Below are positions 6,741 to 16,001 of a stretch of 25,680 nucleotides of DNA, piece by piece (the stretch's first letter is position 1; every line of letters begins with the position of its first letter). Location of the stretch: NCBI GenBank assembly GCA_035561315.1, contig DATMXR010000275.1:1-25680 (forward strand), written 5' to 3'. The stretch comes from JAEYLA01 sp035561315. GTDB lineage: Bacteria; Bacillota; Clostridia; Christensenellales; CAG-138. The translations under genes and the position numbers were made by a program. The notes under the pieces were generated by a model. The model was not told the DNA's origin. It saw only the letters and a program-made list of their open reading frames with translations, and searched no databases.

Positions 6741-7601
6741 ATGGGCCTGACGTTTACCGAAATGCATACGCCCCGCGTGGGGCTTTCCATACAGGTGGAA
6801 AGGCAGCTTTGCTCCGAGCAGAGCAATTACCAGCTCATCGAGATATTCGAAAGCCGGGAGTTCGGCCGTTTCTTGGCACTGGACGGCTTTATGATGTGCA
6901 CGGAAAAGGACGAGTTCATCTACCACGAAATGATGGTGCACGTGCCCATGGGCGTGAACCCGGAGATAAAGCGCGTGCTTGTGATAGGCGGCGGGGACGG
7001 CGGCGCCGTACGCGAGCTGTGCCGGTACGACGGTATTGAACACATCGACCTGGTGGAGATCGACGGGCGGGTGATTGAGCTGTGCGAAAAATACCTCCCC
7101 TCCATCTCCTGCAGTTTACGGGACCCGCGCGTGAATATCCACATACAGGACGGGCTGAAGTTTGTGCGCAGCCGCGAGGACGCGTACGACCTCATTTTGG
7201 TTGATTCCACGGATCCGTTCGGCCCCGGGGAGGGCCTGTTTACGCGGGAATTCTACGGCCACTGCTATAAGGCGCTCCACGAGGACGGGATAATGGTCAA
7301 CCAGAACGAAAGCCCGTTCTATGAGGAGGACGCCCGCGCCATGCAAAGGGCGCATCAGCGCATCGCCGCGACATTCCCTGTTTGCAAGCTGTACCAGGCG
7401 CATATCCCCTCCTACCCTTCCGGCCACTGGATGTTCGGGTTCGCCTCCAAAGGGCTGCATCCCGTTAAAAACCTCCAGTCCCCGGCATGGAAGGCGCTCG
7501 GCCTCAAAACGAGGTACTACAACATCAACCTGCACCGCGCGTCCTTCGCGCTGCCAACTTTTGTACAGGAGCTTGCAGAGCATGTGGAAATCGAACATTG
7601 A
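6741..7601 (+). CDS. speE: Spermidine synthase
   Basis: This 286-residue protein should transfer the aminopropyl group of decarboxylated SAM to putrescine, giving spermidine and methylthioadenosine. It has the small N-terminal beta domain (residues 1 to about 60, ending FLALDGFMMCTEKDEFIYHEMM), the Rossmann-like motif VLVIGGGDGGAVRE (residues 79-92), the acidic VEIDGRVIE nucleotide-binding strand, and the catalytic VDSTDPFGPGEGLF stretch with Asp155. The length is usual for bacterial SpeE. The ATG follows the speA stop immediately, with AAAGGAGA inside the end of speA as its ribosome binding site. Its last 20 bases overlap the start of speB. It works with SpeD and with putrescine from SpeA and SpeB. 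Confidence 0.93.
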   Translation: MGLTFTEMHTPRVGLSIQVERQLCSEQSNYQLIEIFESREFGRFLALDGFMMCTEKDEFIYHEMMVHVPMGVNPEIKRVLVIGGGDGGAVRELCRYDGIEHIDLVEIDGRVIELCEKYLPSISCSLRDPRVNIHIQDGLKFVRSREDAYDLILVDSTDPFGPGEGLFTREFYGHCYKALHEDGIMVNQNESPFYEEDARAMQRAHQRIAATFPVCKLYQAHIPSYPSGHWMFGFASKGLHPVKNLQSPAWKALGLKTRYYNINLHRASFALPTFVQELAEHVEIEH

Positions 7602-8439
7602 ACCATACCTAGGCTGCGACGCAGCCTATGAGGACGCAAACATCGTCGTCTACGGCGCGCCGTTTGACTCCACCACCAGCAACAGGCCCGGCACGCGCTT
7701 TGCGAGCCGCGCCATGCGGGGGGACTCCTACGGCCTGGAAACCTACAGCCCGTATCTCGACGCGGACCTGACGGAGTATTCGGTATTTGACGCGGGGGAT
7801 TTGACGCTGTGCATCGGCGACGCTTCGCTCGCCCTGAAAGAGATCGAACGCGCGGCGGAGGTATTTTTAAGGGACGGCAAGCTGCCGCTGATGATCGGCG
7901 GGGAGCATCTTGTGACATTGGGCGCGGTGCGCGCGGCCATACGGAAGTACCCGGAGCTACATATCATTCATTTTGATGCGCACGCCGACCTTCGGGAGGA
8001 CTACCTGGGAGCCAAGCTTTCCCACGCCACCGTCATGCGGCGCTGCGCGGAACTGACGGGCGACGGGCGTATCTTCCAGTTCGGCATACGCTCCGGCGAG
8101 CGGGCGGAATTCCTCTGGGGCAAGGAGCATGTCGCGACCCAGAAGTTCGGCTTTTTCGGTTTGGAGAAGACGCTCAAACAGCTTTCCGGCAAGCCGGTCT
8201 ATTTTTCTGTAGACCTCGATGTGATGGACCCTTCCGTATTCCCCGGCACGGGAACGCCGGAGCCGGGCGGCGTCAGCTTTTTGGAGCTGCTGCGCGCCAT
8301 GGGCACGGTGGCGGACAAGGCGAACATCGTAGGCTCTGACCTTGTGGAGCTTTCCCCGATGCTGGACGCGAGCGGCGCTTCCACCGCCGTTGCCTGCAAA
8401 CTGCTGCGGGAGCTTCTGCTGCACCTTTTAATGAAATAA
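7582..8439 (+). CDS. speB: Agmatinase (ureohydrolase family)
   Basis: This 285-residue manganese enzyme should hydrolyse agmatine to putrescine and urea. The ureohydrolase signatures are complete: VVYGAPFDSTTSNRPGTRF near the N-terminus, GGEHLVTLG with metal-ligand His109, FDAHADLRED with Asp132, His134 and Asp136, and SVDLDVMDPSVFPGTGTPEPGG with Asp211 and Asp213. The start at 7582 (MWKSNIEPYLG) is chosen because it gives the family N-terminus and follows AGGAG (7567-7571). A longer reading from 7321 would lie over speE in another frame. The 20-base overlap with speE implies translational coupling. It completes the arginine-to-putrescine route begun by SpeA. An arginase or guanidinobutyrase is possible but less likely here. 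Confidence 0.92.
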   Translation: MWKSNIEPYLGCDAAYEDANIVVYGAPFDSTTSNRPGTRFASRAMRGDSYGLETYSPYLDADLTEYSVFDAGDLTLCIGDASLALKEIERAAEVFLRDGKLPLMIGGEHLVTLGAVRAAIRKYPELHIIHFDAHADLREDYLGAKLSHATVMRRCAELTGDGRIFQFGIRSGERAEFLWGKEHVATQKFGFFGLEKTLKQLSGKPVYFSVDLDVMDPSVFPGTGTPEPGGVSFLELLRAMGTVADKANIVGSDLVELSPMLDASGASTAVACKLLRELLLHLLMK

Positions 8440-8464
8440 CGAAATTAATTCAGGAGGACATACC

Positions 8465-9664
8465 ATGGGTAAAGCGTTAGTCATCGGCTGCGGAGGCGTG
8501 GCAGGCGTTGCCATACACAAATGCGTGCAGAATGCCGCAGTGTTTTCCGAGCTCGTTATCGCGAGCCGCACAAAGAGCAAGTGCGACGCGCTTGCGGAGA
8601 AATTGAACGGCCGCGGCACGAAAATCACCACCGCGCAGGTGGACGCGGATAATGTTAATGAGCTTGTCGCGCTCATGAAACGCGAAAAGCCGGACGTCGT
8701 GCTGAACCTTGCCCTCCCCTACCAGGACCTCGCCGTCATGGACGCGTGCCTAGCTACAAAAACCCACTATGTGGACACCGCGAACTATGAGCCCGAGGAT
8801 ACCGCGAAATTTGAATACAAGTGGCAGTGGGCCTACCGGGAGAAATTCAGGGAGGCGGGCATCACGGCGCTGCTTGGCTCCGGCTTTGACCCGGGCGTGA
8901 CGGGCGTGTTTTCCGCATATGCGCTCAAGCACCATTTTGATGAGATTCACGATATAGATATTCTCGACTGCAACGGCGGCGACCACGGCTACCCGTTCGC
9001 CACCAATTTCAACCCGGAGATCAACATCCGCGAGGTCACCGCAAAGGGCAGCTATTGGGAAAACGGCAAATGGGTGGAGACCGAGCCCATGGAGGTGAAG
9101 CGCGGGTATGATTTTAAAGGCGTGGGCAAAAAGGACATGTACCTGCTGCACCATGAGGAGATCGAAAGCTTAGCCCTAAATATCCCCGGCATCCGCCGTA
9201 TCCGCTTTTTTATGACGTTCGGGCAAAGCTACCTGACGCATTTGAAGTGCCTGGAGAACGTGGGCATGACGAGCATAAAGCCAATCCCGTACAACGGCGT
9301 GGAGATCGTGCCGCTGCAGTTTTTAAAGGCCGTGCTGCCCGACCCCGCCTCCCTGGGGCCGCGTACGGTAGGCAAGACAAACATCGGCTGCATATTCAGG
9401 GGTATCAAGGACGGCAAGGAAAAGGCGTATTATCTTTACAACATCTGCGACCATCAGGAATGCTACCGCGAGGTGGGCAGCCAGGCAATCAGCTACACGA
9501 CCGGCGTTCCCGCCATGATAGGCGCCATGCTGGTGATGAACGGCACATGGCAGAAGCCCGGCGTATATAACATGGAGGAGTTCGACCCCGACCCGTTCAT
9601 GGACGCGCTCAGCAAGTGGGGGCTTCCCTGGGAAGAGGACTTTGACCCGGTGCTGGTGCCGTAA
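8465..9664 (+). CDS. Carboxyspermidine/carboxynorspermidine dehydrogenase (saccharopine dehydrogenase family)
   Basis: This 399-residue protein belongs to the saccharopine dehydrogenase family. An N-terminal NAD(P)-binding Rossmann domain shows GKALVIGCGGVAGVAIHKC with GCGGVAG at 8-14. A later LLGSGFDPGVTGVFSAYA and the DILDCNGGDHGYPFATNFNPEINIRE segment are typical of the carboxynorspermidine synthase branch. Lying directly before nspC, it most likely condenses putrescine with aspartate beta-semialdehyde and reduces the imine to carboxyspermidine. With diaminopropane the product would be carboxynorspermidine. AGGAGG (8452-8457) precedes the ATG. Its stop overlaps the nspC start in TAATG. Family members annotated as lysine-pathway saccharopine dehydrogenase are an alternative, but the neighbourhood argues against it. 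Confidence 0.88.
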   Translation: MGKALVIGCGGVAGVAIHKCVQNAAVFSELVIASRTKSKCDALAEKLNGRGTKITTAQVDADNVNELVALMKREKPDVVLNLALPYQDLAVMDACLATKTHYVDTANYEPEDTAKFEYKWQWAYREKFREAGITALLGSGFDPGVTGVFSAYALKHHFDEIHDIDILDCNGGDHGYPFATNFNPEINIREVTAKGSYWENGKWVETEPMEVKRGYDFKGVGKKDMYLLHHEEIESLALNIPGIRRIRFFMTFGQSYLTHLKCLENVGMTSIKPIPYNGVEIVPLQFLKAVLPDPASLGPRTVGKTNIGCIFRGIKDGKEKAYYLYNICDHQECYREVGSQAISYTTGVPAMIGAMLVMNGTWQKPGVYNMEEFDPDPFMDALSKWGLPWEEDFDPVLVP

Positions 9665-10797
9665 TGCGGGCGGAGTTTGACGCGCTCCCCACCCCCTGCT
9701 ATATTGTGGACGAGGCGCTGTTGCTCAAAAACCTTACAATTTTAGCGGACGTGCGGCAAAGAAGCGGTGCGAAGATACTGCTTGCGCAAAAGGCGTTCTC
9801 CATGTTTCGCGTATACCCGCTGCTGTCAGAATTCCTTTCCGGTACGGCGGCAAGCGGGTTGTATGAGGCGCGCTTAGGGCGCGAACATTTTCCGGGCGAG
9901 GTGCATACGTACTCCCCCGCCTACCGGGAGGACGAGTTTGCGGAAGTGCTCGAGGTTTCCGACCACGTGATATTCAACAGCTTCGCGCAGTGGGAAAGAT
10001 ATAGAAGCCGCGCGCAGGCCGCGAAAAAATCCTGCGGCCTGCGCGTGAACCCCGCATGCTCCACACAAGAGGGGCATGAGCTCTACGACCCCTGCGCGCC
10101 CCATTCGCGCCTTGGCGTTACAAAGGAGCAGTTCCGGCCCGATGCGCTCGAAGGAATCGACGGTCTCCACTTCCACACGCTGTGCGAACAGAACGCGGAC
10201 GCGCTTGTGACCACGCTCATTGCGGTTGAGCGGGACTTCGGGCAATACCTCCACGGAATGAAATGGCTCAACCTGGGCGGCGGGCACCACATCACGCGGG
10301 AAGACTATGACGTGGAGCTGCTGATAAGCACCATACTCCGCCTGCGCGAAACCTACGGAGTGGCCGTATATTTGGAGCCGGGCGAGGCGGTCGCGTTAAA
10401 CGCGGGATTTTTAGTTTCCACGGTGCTCGATACGCTGTATAACGGCATGGATATCGCAATACTCGATACCTCCGCCGCCTGCCATATGCCGGACGTCATC
10501 GAAATGCCCTACCGTCCCGACATCATGGGCGCGGGCAAGCCAGATGGAAAGGCGCATACGTTCCGTTTGGGCGGGCCGACCTGCCTTGCAGGCGACGTCA
10601 TTGGCGATTATTCGTTTGACGCGCCGCTCAAACGGGGCGACAAGCTGGTGTTCTGCGATATGGCGATCTACTCCATGGTGAAGAACAATACGTTCAACGG
10701 CATGCGGCTGCCCGATATCGTACTACAAAAACAGGACGGCTCGTTTGAGACCGTCCGGCGGTTCGGGTATGAGGATTTTAAGAACAGGCTGTCTTAA
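9664..10797 (+). CDS. nspC: Carboxynorspermidine/carboxyspermidine decarboxylase
   Basis: This 377-residue enzyme is an alanine-racemase-fold PLP decarboxylase of the NspC group. It should remove CO2 from carboxyspermidine to yield spermidine (or norspermidine from carboxynorspermidine). Visible motifs are DALPTPCYIVDEALL at the N-terminus, ILLAQKAFSMF with the PLP lysine Lys43, HFHTLCEQNAD, the glycine-rich LNLGGGHHIT phosphate loop, YLEPGEAVALNAG, and GGPTCLAGDVIGDY with the active-site cysteine. The length matches the family. Its ATG overlaps the preceding stop by one base (TAATG), so the two enzymes of this route are coupled. A terminator follows 40 bases downstream, ending the polyamine operon. 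Confidence 0.92.
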   Translation: MRAEFDALPTPCYIVDEALLLKNLTILADVRQRSGAKILLAQKAFSMFRVYPLLSEFLSGTAASGLYEARLGREHFPGEVHTYSPAYREDEFAEVLEVSDHVIFNSFAQWERYRSRAQAAKKSCGLRVNPACSTQEGHELYDPCAPHSRLGVTKEQFRPDALEGIDGLHFHTLCEQNADALVTTLIAVERDFGQYLHGMKWLNLGGGHHITREDYDVELLISTILRLRETYGVAVYLEPGEAVALNAGFLVSTVLDTLYNGMDIAILDTSAACHMPDVIEMPYRPDIMGAGKPDGKAHTFRLGGPTCLAGDVIGDYSFDAPLKRGDKLVFCDMAIYSMVKNNTFNGMRLPDIVLQKQDGSFETVRRFGYEDFKNRLS

Positions 10798-10837
10798 GCA
10801 TTAGAATACATGATAGATTTTGAAAAAGCAGAAACAG

Positions 10838-10874
10838 AACAGCGCCCCATGAGAAGAAATGAGGCGCTGTTTTT
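10838..10874 (+). terminator. Intrinsic terminator of the polyamine operon
   Basis: AACAGCGCC (10838-10846) pairs perfectly with GGCGCTGTT (10863-10871) around a 16-nt loop and runs into a T tract (10870-10874). The rest of the convergent gap to 11008 holds no gene. No clean T-tailed hairpin for purL is visible there, only short repeats such as TTCCG/CGGAA near 10911-10928 (minus strand). Confidence 0.82.
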
Positions 10875-11008
10875 GACTGCCCTGTGGCATTGCCAAAAGG
10901 CCAGCCATTCCGTTCGCCATTGAGCGGAACAGTTATCTTTATTTTATGGCCGGTATCGCCTTCCGGAAAAAACCACACATCCGAAAACCGAATAAACGGA
11001 ACGAACGG

Positions 11009-14000
11009 TTAAAACCTGAAATAATCCGCGGCGCCCCGGAACAGCGGCATATCGTAATTGCCCGGCACGTTTTTGTACAGATGCGGCCCCGTCCGCTCGC
11101 TGTGCGCCATTTTGCCCAATACGCGGCCGTTTGGCGAAACGACCCCTTCCACCGCGCCCATCGACCCGTTGGGGTTATACGCGATATCCATGGTCGGCGC
11201 GCCCGTTTCGTCCGCATACTGCGTCACAAGCTGCCCGTTTTCCGAGAGCTTGTCAAACAGCGGCCGCGGGCACAAAAAGCGCCCTTCCCCATGGGAGGCG
11301 GGGGCGGAGTAGACTTCCCCCACCCTTGTATGCATCAGCCAGGGAGAACCGTTTGCGGCGACCCGCGTATGAACGATGCGGGATTGATGGCGGCCGATTT
11401 CGTTATAGGTCAGCGTGGGGCAGAATTCATCCATATCCCGTATTTCGCCGAACGGCACAAGCCCAAGCTTGATAAGCGCCTGAAAACCGTTGCAGACGCC
11501 GCCGATCAGGCCGTCCCGCGTTTCGAGCAGGCGGGAAATCTCCTCGCGGATGCGCGGGTTCCGTAAAAAGGCTGTGATGAATTTACCGGAGCCGTCCGGC
11601 TCGTCCCCGCCGGAAAACCCGCCGGGCAAAAAAAGTATCTGGCTGTTAGAAAGCGCGTCCGCGAACGCGCGCACGGACTCTTCCGCCTGCCGCGGCGTCA
11701 GGTTTTTGATGAGGAACAGCTCCGGCTTTGCGCCCGCGCGCAGGAACGCCGCCCCGGTATCGTATTCGCAGTTCGTGCCGGGGAACACGGGGATGAGCAC
11801 GCGGGGTTTTGCAACGGAAGCGCCGCCGTACTTTTTCGGCGTTCCGGGGCGGGAATACGCGGGGACGGAGCCTTTGTTTGTATGTTTCGGCCGCATCGGA
11901 TATACGGGCGCGAGCCTGCTTTCATAGATACGTTCGATTTCATCAAGCGCGACCTGTTCTCCATCGAGCGTCCATTCGTATGCCTCCTGCGTCATGCCAA
12001 GCAGGGTTCCAGCCGCAACGTTTTCTTTCAATTCCGCCACAAACGCGCCGAAACGCGGGGAAAGCAGCGTATCCGGCACAATATTCTTTTCAAACCGCAC
12101 GCCGATTCGGTTTCCCAACCCCATTTTGAATACCGCTTCCGCAACGCCGCCGCGCCCCAATGCGTATACCGCCGACGCCCGCCCGCTTTGTATCAGCGAA
12201 TGGACCTGCCCGAACACATCCTTCACGCTTTCCGCTTCCGGCAGGCCGTTTTCTTTGTATTCCGGCGCAAGCAGCACCACCCGCGCGCCGGTATGCTTCA
12301 ACTCCGGCGAACTGAGTTTTGCCGCGTCCGCCGCGGCGACCGCGAACGAAACGAGCGTGGGCGGGACGTCCAGGCTTTCAAAGCTGCCGCTCATGGAGTC
12401 CTTGCCGCCTATGGCGGCGCAGCCGTAATCGAGCTGCGCGTCCGCCGCGCCAAGCAGCGCCGCGAGCGGCAATCCCCAGCGGTTTTCATCGTTCCCCAAA
12501 CGCGGGAAGTATTCCTGCAGCGTCAGGTACGCATCCTCCGTGCTTGCCCCCGCCGCCGCAAGCTTCGCCAGCGAATGGAGGACGGCGAGATACGCGCCGC
12601 GGTAAGGGTCGGCCTCGCTGACATACGGATCGCATCCGTAGGCCATCACGGAGCAGGTGCGGGTGCCGCCGTGCAGCACGGGCAAGAGCGCCGCCATGGC
12701 CTGCGCGGGCGTATTCTGCCGCCTGCCGCCAAAGGGCATCAATACCGTGCCCGCGCCGATCGTGGAATCGAACCGCTCCGCCAACCCCTGCCGGGAACAG
12801 AAGTTGAGGTCGCTTACGAGCGCGGACAACCGCTTTTGTACGCTCCCCTGTTCCCAGGGAAAGCTTTTGATCGTCTTTGCAGGGAGGACATGCGCGTTTG
12901 CCATTTTGGGCGCGCCATTTGAATTTAAAAATGCGCGGGATATATCCACCACCGTCCGCCCGCGGTGCCGCATAACGAGCCGCTTTTCTTTTGTTACGAC
13001 GGCAATTTCTGTCGCTTCCAGGTTTTCCTCCGCGGCAAGGCGCATAAACGCCTCCGCATCGTCCGGGGCAAGCACCACGGCCATGCGCTCCTGCGACTCG
13101 CTGATGGCGAGCTCCGTCGCGGACAGACCGTTATACTTTTCCGGCACGGCGTCCAAGGTTATGGTAAGCCCGTCTGCCAATTCCCCCACCGCTACGGATA
13201 CCCCGCCCGCGCCGAAATCGTTGCAGCGCTTGATGAGCCGCGCCGCCTCCGGGTTGCGGAACAGGCGCTGGAGCTTGCGTTCCTCCGGCGCGTTGCCCTT
13301 TTGCACCTCCGCGCCGCAGAGTTCCAGGGACCGCGCATTGTGCGCCTTGGAGGAGCCCGTGGCCCCGCCGCAGCCGTCCCGGCCCGTGCGCCCGCCCAAA
13401 AGCAAAATGACGTCGCCCGGCGCGGGCGTTTCCCGCCGGACATTTTTTGCGGGGGCCGCGCCGATGACCGCGCCCAGCTCCATATGCTTTGCGGCATAGC
13501 CGGGATGATACAGTTCTTCTACAATACCGGTCGGGAGGCCGATCTGGTTGCCGTACGAGCTGTAACCCGCGGCCGCCGTCGTCACAAGCTTGCGCTGGGG
13601 CAGCTTGCCCGGCAGCGTTTCTTCCACAGGAGCCAGAGGATCGGCGGCGCCGGTGATGCGCATGGCCTGGTAGACGTACGCCCGGCCGGAAAGCGGGTCC
13701 CGTATCGCGCCGCCGATGCAGGTGGCGGCCCCGCCGAACGGCTCGATTTCCGTGGGGTGGTTGTGGGTCTCGTTTTTGAACAAGAGCAGCCAGTCTTCCT
13801 CAATGCCGTCCACCTCCGCCTTAATTTTGACGGTGCAGGCGTTGATCTCCTCCGATTCGTCGAGATCGCCTAGCTTGCCCTGCGCTTTCAGCGCTTTCTG
13901 CGCGATTGTGGCGATATCCATCAACGTCACGGGCTTTTGGATTTGCAGGGTTTCCCGCAATTTGAGATACCGTTCATACGCCTTCTGGGCGTCCGCGTGC

Positions 14001-14719
14001 GCGAACGTCACGCCGCTTAACTGCGTCAGGAATGTCGTATGCCTGCAATGATCGGACCAATAGGTGTCTATGGCGCGCAATTCCGTCAGCGTGGGGTCGC
14101 GCTGCTCCTCTTTAAAATAGCCTTGGCAGAAACGCAGGTCGTCCGCGTCCATCGCAAGGCCGTATTCTTTTATAAACCGGCCGGTCTCCCCGCCGTCGAT
14201 CATGCAAAAGCCGTGCAAAACCGGCGGCGCTTCCGGCTCGGAAGTGCTTGCCATAAGCGTATCCGGCTGATTGAAAGACGCTTCCCGGCTTTCCACGGGG
14301 TTTATGACATGCTTCTTGACCGCGGCAAGCTCCGCCTCGGTGATATCCCCATACAGCAGATAGACCTTCGCGGTGCGGACCTGCGGGCGCTCCCCCATGG
14401 ACACGAGCTGGATGCATTGCGCGGCGGAATCCGCCCTTTGATCGAACTGCCCCGGCAGGTATTCCACCGCAAACGCGGCGCAGCCGCTTAAAAGCGCCTC
14501 GGGCAGCCCGTTGAGGCAGACGTCCGTCTGCGGTTCCGAAAACACCGTAGTCTTGCAGCACAGAAACAAGTCTTCCGATATGCCCTCCACATCGTACCGG
14601 TTGAATACGCGGATGCGCTCCAACCCTTCTATACGCAAAAACGAACGGATATCCGTAAGCAGCGCTTCCGCCTCCGCGGCAAACGCCCGCCTTTTTTCCA
14701 CATAAACGCGAAAGACCAT
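11009..14719 (-). CDS. purL: Phosphoribosylformylglycinamidine synthase (single-chain, glutaminase fused)
   Basis: This 1236-residue enzyme uses ATP and glutamine to turn FGAR into FGAM in purine synthesis. It is the large fused form: an N-terminal PurS-like region (MVFRVYVEKRRAFAAEAE), a linker, two PurM-like halves (DYWSDHCRHTTF and HNHPTEIEPFGGAATCIGG in the first; GGKDSMSGSFE in the second), and a C-terminal class I glutaminase domain. That last domain starts with VLIPVFPGTNCEYDTG, carries the nucleophile Cys1076 in GGVCNGFQAL and the catalytic SHGEGRF. The ATG at 14719 follows GGGGGGAG and lies one base after the purD stop. A longer in-frame reading up to 14977 lies over purD and has no support. 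It is the last gene of the purE-C-F-M-N-D-L operon. Confidence 0.94.
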   Translation of the reverse strand: MVFRVYVEKRRAFAAEAEALLTDIRSFLRIEGLERIRVFNRYDVEGISEDLFLCCKTTVFSEPQTDVCLNGLPEALLSGCAAFAVEYLPGQFDQRADSAAQCIQLVSMGERPQVRTAKVYLLYGDITEAELAAVKKHVINPVESREASFNQPDTLMASTSEPEAPPVLHGFCMIDGGETGRFIKEYGLAMDADDLRFCQGYFKEEQRDPTLTELRAIDTYWSDHCRHTTFLTQLSGVTFAHADAQKAYERYLKLRETLQIQKPVTLMDIATIAQKALKAQGKLGDLDESEEINACTVKIKAEVDGIEEDWLLLFKNETHNHPTEIEPFGGAATCIGGAIRDPLSGRAYVYQAMRITGAADPLAPVEETLPGKLPQRKLVTTAAAGYSSYGNQIGLPTGIVEELYHPGYAAKHMELGAVIGAAPAKNVRRETPAPGDVILLLGGRTGRDGCGGATGSSKAHNARSLELCGAEVQKGNAPEERKLQRLFRNPEAARLIKRCNDFGAGGVSVAVGELADGLTITLDAVPEKYNGLSATELAISESQERMAVVLAPDDAEAFMRLAAEENLEATEIAVVTKEKRLVMRHRGRTVVDISRAFLNSNGAPKMANAHVLPAKTIKSFPWEQGSVQKRLSALVSDLNFCSRQGLAERFDSTIGAGTVLMPFGGRRQNTPAQAMAALLPVLHGGTRTCSVMAYGCDPYVSEADPYRGAYLAVLHSLAKLAAAGASTEDAYLTLQEYFPRLGNDENRWGLPLAALLGAADAQLDYGCAAIGGKDSMSGSFESLDVPPTLVSFAVAAADAAKLSSPELKHTGARVVLLAPEYKENGLPEAESVKDVFGQVHSLIQSGRASAVYALGRGGVAEAVFKMGLGNRIGVRFEKNIVPDTLLSPRFGAFVAELKENVAAGTLLGMTQEAYEWTLDGEQVALDEIERIYESRLAPVYPMRPKHTNKGSVPAYSRPGTPKKYGGASVAKPRVLIPVFPGTNCEYDTGAAFLRAGAKPELFLIKNLTPRQAEESVRAFADALSNSQILFLPGGFSGGDEPDGSGKFITAFLRNPRIREEISRLLETRDGLIGGVCNGFQALIKLGLVPFGEIRDMDEFCPTLTYNEIGRHQSRIVHTRVAANGSPWLMHTRVGEVYSAPASHGEGRFLCPRPLFDKLSENGQLVTQYADETGAPTMDIAYNPNGSMGAVEGVVSPNGRVLGKMAHSERTGPHLYKNVPGNYDMPLFRGAADYFRF

Positions 14720-14720
14720 G

Positions 14721-16001
14721 TTACTCCCCCCGGTTGGCATGAAGCGCCGTTTTCCCGATGTCCCTCCGATAATGCATGCCCTGAAAATCGATATGCCGTA
14801 TCGCGCCGTACGCCCGGCCGACGGCGGCGGGAAGCGTCTCCCCCACGGCGGAAACGCCCAGCACGCGCCCGCCCGCGGTGACATATCTTCCACCTTCCCG
14901 CTTTGTTCCGGCGTGGTAGACTGCAACATCCTCCCCAAGCTCCCCGGAGCGAATGGAGATAGGCTTTCCTGTTTCATACTCTCCCGGATACCCCGCGCTT
15001 GCGAGCGCCACGCAGCAGCATGCGCCGCCTTTTATTTTCAGTTCCGCTTCCGCGAGCCGTTCTTCCTCCACCGCCAGCATGGCCTCGAAGAGGCCGGATT
15101 CTATAAGCGGCAATACGGCCTGTGTTTCCGGGTCCCCAAAGCGGCAGTTGTATTCGATCACCTTTGGGCCAAACTCCGTCAGCATCAGCCCGAAATACAG
15201 GCAGCCCTTGAACATGCGCCCGGCGGAATTGAGCGCGCGGACGGTGGGCAGAAATATCCGCTCCATGCAGAGCTCCGCCATCTCCTCCGTATAGTACGGG
15301 TTGGGTGAAATTGCGCCCATGCCGCCGGTGTTGGGGCCATTGTCGCCGTCGAATACGCGTTTGTGGTCCATGGAGGAGGGCAGCGGAAGTATGGTTTTGC
15401 CGTCCGTCAGCGCCAGCACGGAGACCTCGGGGCCGGTCAGATATTCCTCGATCACCACGCGCTCGCCGCTTGCGCCGAAGCGTTTTTCCGCCATCATGGC
15501 ATGTAGGGCGGCTTTGGCTTCTTCAAAGTCTTTGGCGATTACAACGCCTTTCCCCAGCGCGAGCCCGTCCGCTTTCACTACGATGGGGTACGCGCAGGAG
15601 GAAAGATAGCTTACCGCTTCCTGCTCATCCGTAAACACGGCGTATTCCGCGGTGGGGATATTCGCCTTTTTCATCAGCTCTTTTGCGAACGCCTTGCTGC
15701 CCTCGATGACCGCAGCCTTCTTTTCCGGCCCGAAGCAGGGAATGCCTACGGCGTGCAGTTTGTCCACAAGGCCCATAACGAGAGGATCGTCCGGGGCGAC
15801 GATGGCAAATTCGATACGCTGTTCCACCGCAAATACCGCGATACGGTCCAATTCCTTCGCGCCGATCGGCACGCATGCGGCGATCTCCGAGATGCCGGCG
15901 TTGCCGGGAAGAACATAGAGTTCGCTGACGAGCGGGCTTTTTCTGACGCTTAGGGCAAGCGCGTGCTCGCGCCCGCCGCCGCCTACGATCATGACGCGCA
16001 T
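14721..16001 (-). CDS. purD: Phosphoribosylamine-glycine ligase (GAR synthetase)
   Basis: This 426-residue ATP-grasp ligase joins phosphoribosylamine and glycine to give GAR, the second purine step. The N-terminal MRVMIVGGGGREHALA is diagnostic. Next come the ATP-grasp segments YPIVVKADGLALGKGV and VVIEEYLTGPEVSVLAL, then the GGMGAISPNPYYTEE substrate loop and VIEYNCRFGDPETQAVLP with metal and substrate contacts. The length is usual. The start at 16001 gives the canonical N-terminus and follows AAAGGAGA; a start 21 codons earlier adds an unrelated extension. Its first 13 bases overlap the end of purN, and its stop is one base from the purL ATG, so the genes are tightly coupled. Confidence 0.95.
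   Translation of the reverse strand: MRVMIVGGGGREHALALSVRKSPLVSELYVLPGNAGISEIAACVPIGAKELDRIAVFAVEQRIEFAIVAPDDPLVMGLVDKLHAVGIPCFGPEKKAAVIEGSKAFAKELMKKANIPTAEYAVFTDEQEAVSYLSSCAYPIVVKADGLALGKGVVIAKDFEEAKAALHAMMAEKRFGASGERVVIEEYLTGPEVSVLALTDGKTILPLPSSMDHKRVFDGDNGPNTGGMGAISPNPYYTEEMAELCMERIFLPTVRALNSAGRMFKGCLYFGLMLTEFGPKVIEYNCRFGDPETQAVLPLIESGLFEAMLAVEEERLAEAELKIKGGACCCVALASAGYPGEYETGKPISIRSGELGEDVAVYHAGTKREGGRYVTAGGRVLGVSAVGETLPAAVGRAYGAIRHIDFQGMHYRRDIGKTALHANRGE

Noticed and set aside
6102..7043. 313-codon minus-strand frame opposite speA and speE
   Set aside because: It spans the junction of two real genes and is rich in His/Val/Ala with no recognisable domain.
10875..11008. Additional gene or terminator between nspC and purL
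   Set aside because: Only short, imperfect repeats are visible and no frame has a start with a ribosome binding site.
11882..13873. Several overlapping plus-strand open frames of 280-346 codons opposite purL
   Set aside because: purL is complete and continuous on the other strand; these frames are Arg/Ala/Pro-rich composition artefacts without ribosome binding sites.
14720..14977. 86-residue N-terminal extension of purL
   Set aside because: It lies entirely over the end of purD in another frame; the ATG at 14719 has a GGGGGGAG site and gives the usual N-terminus.
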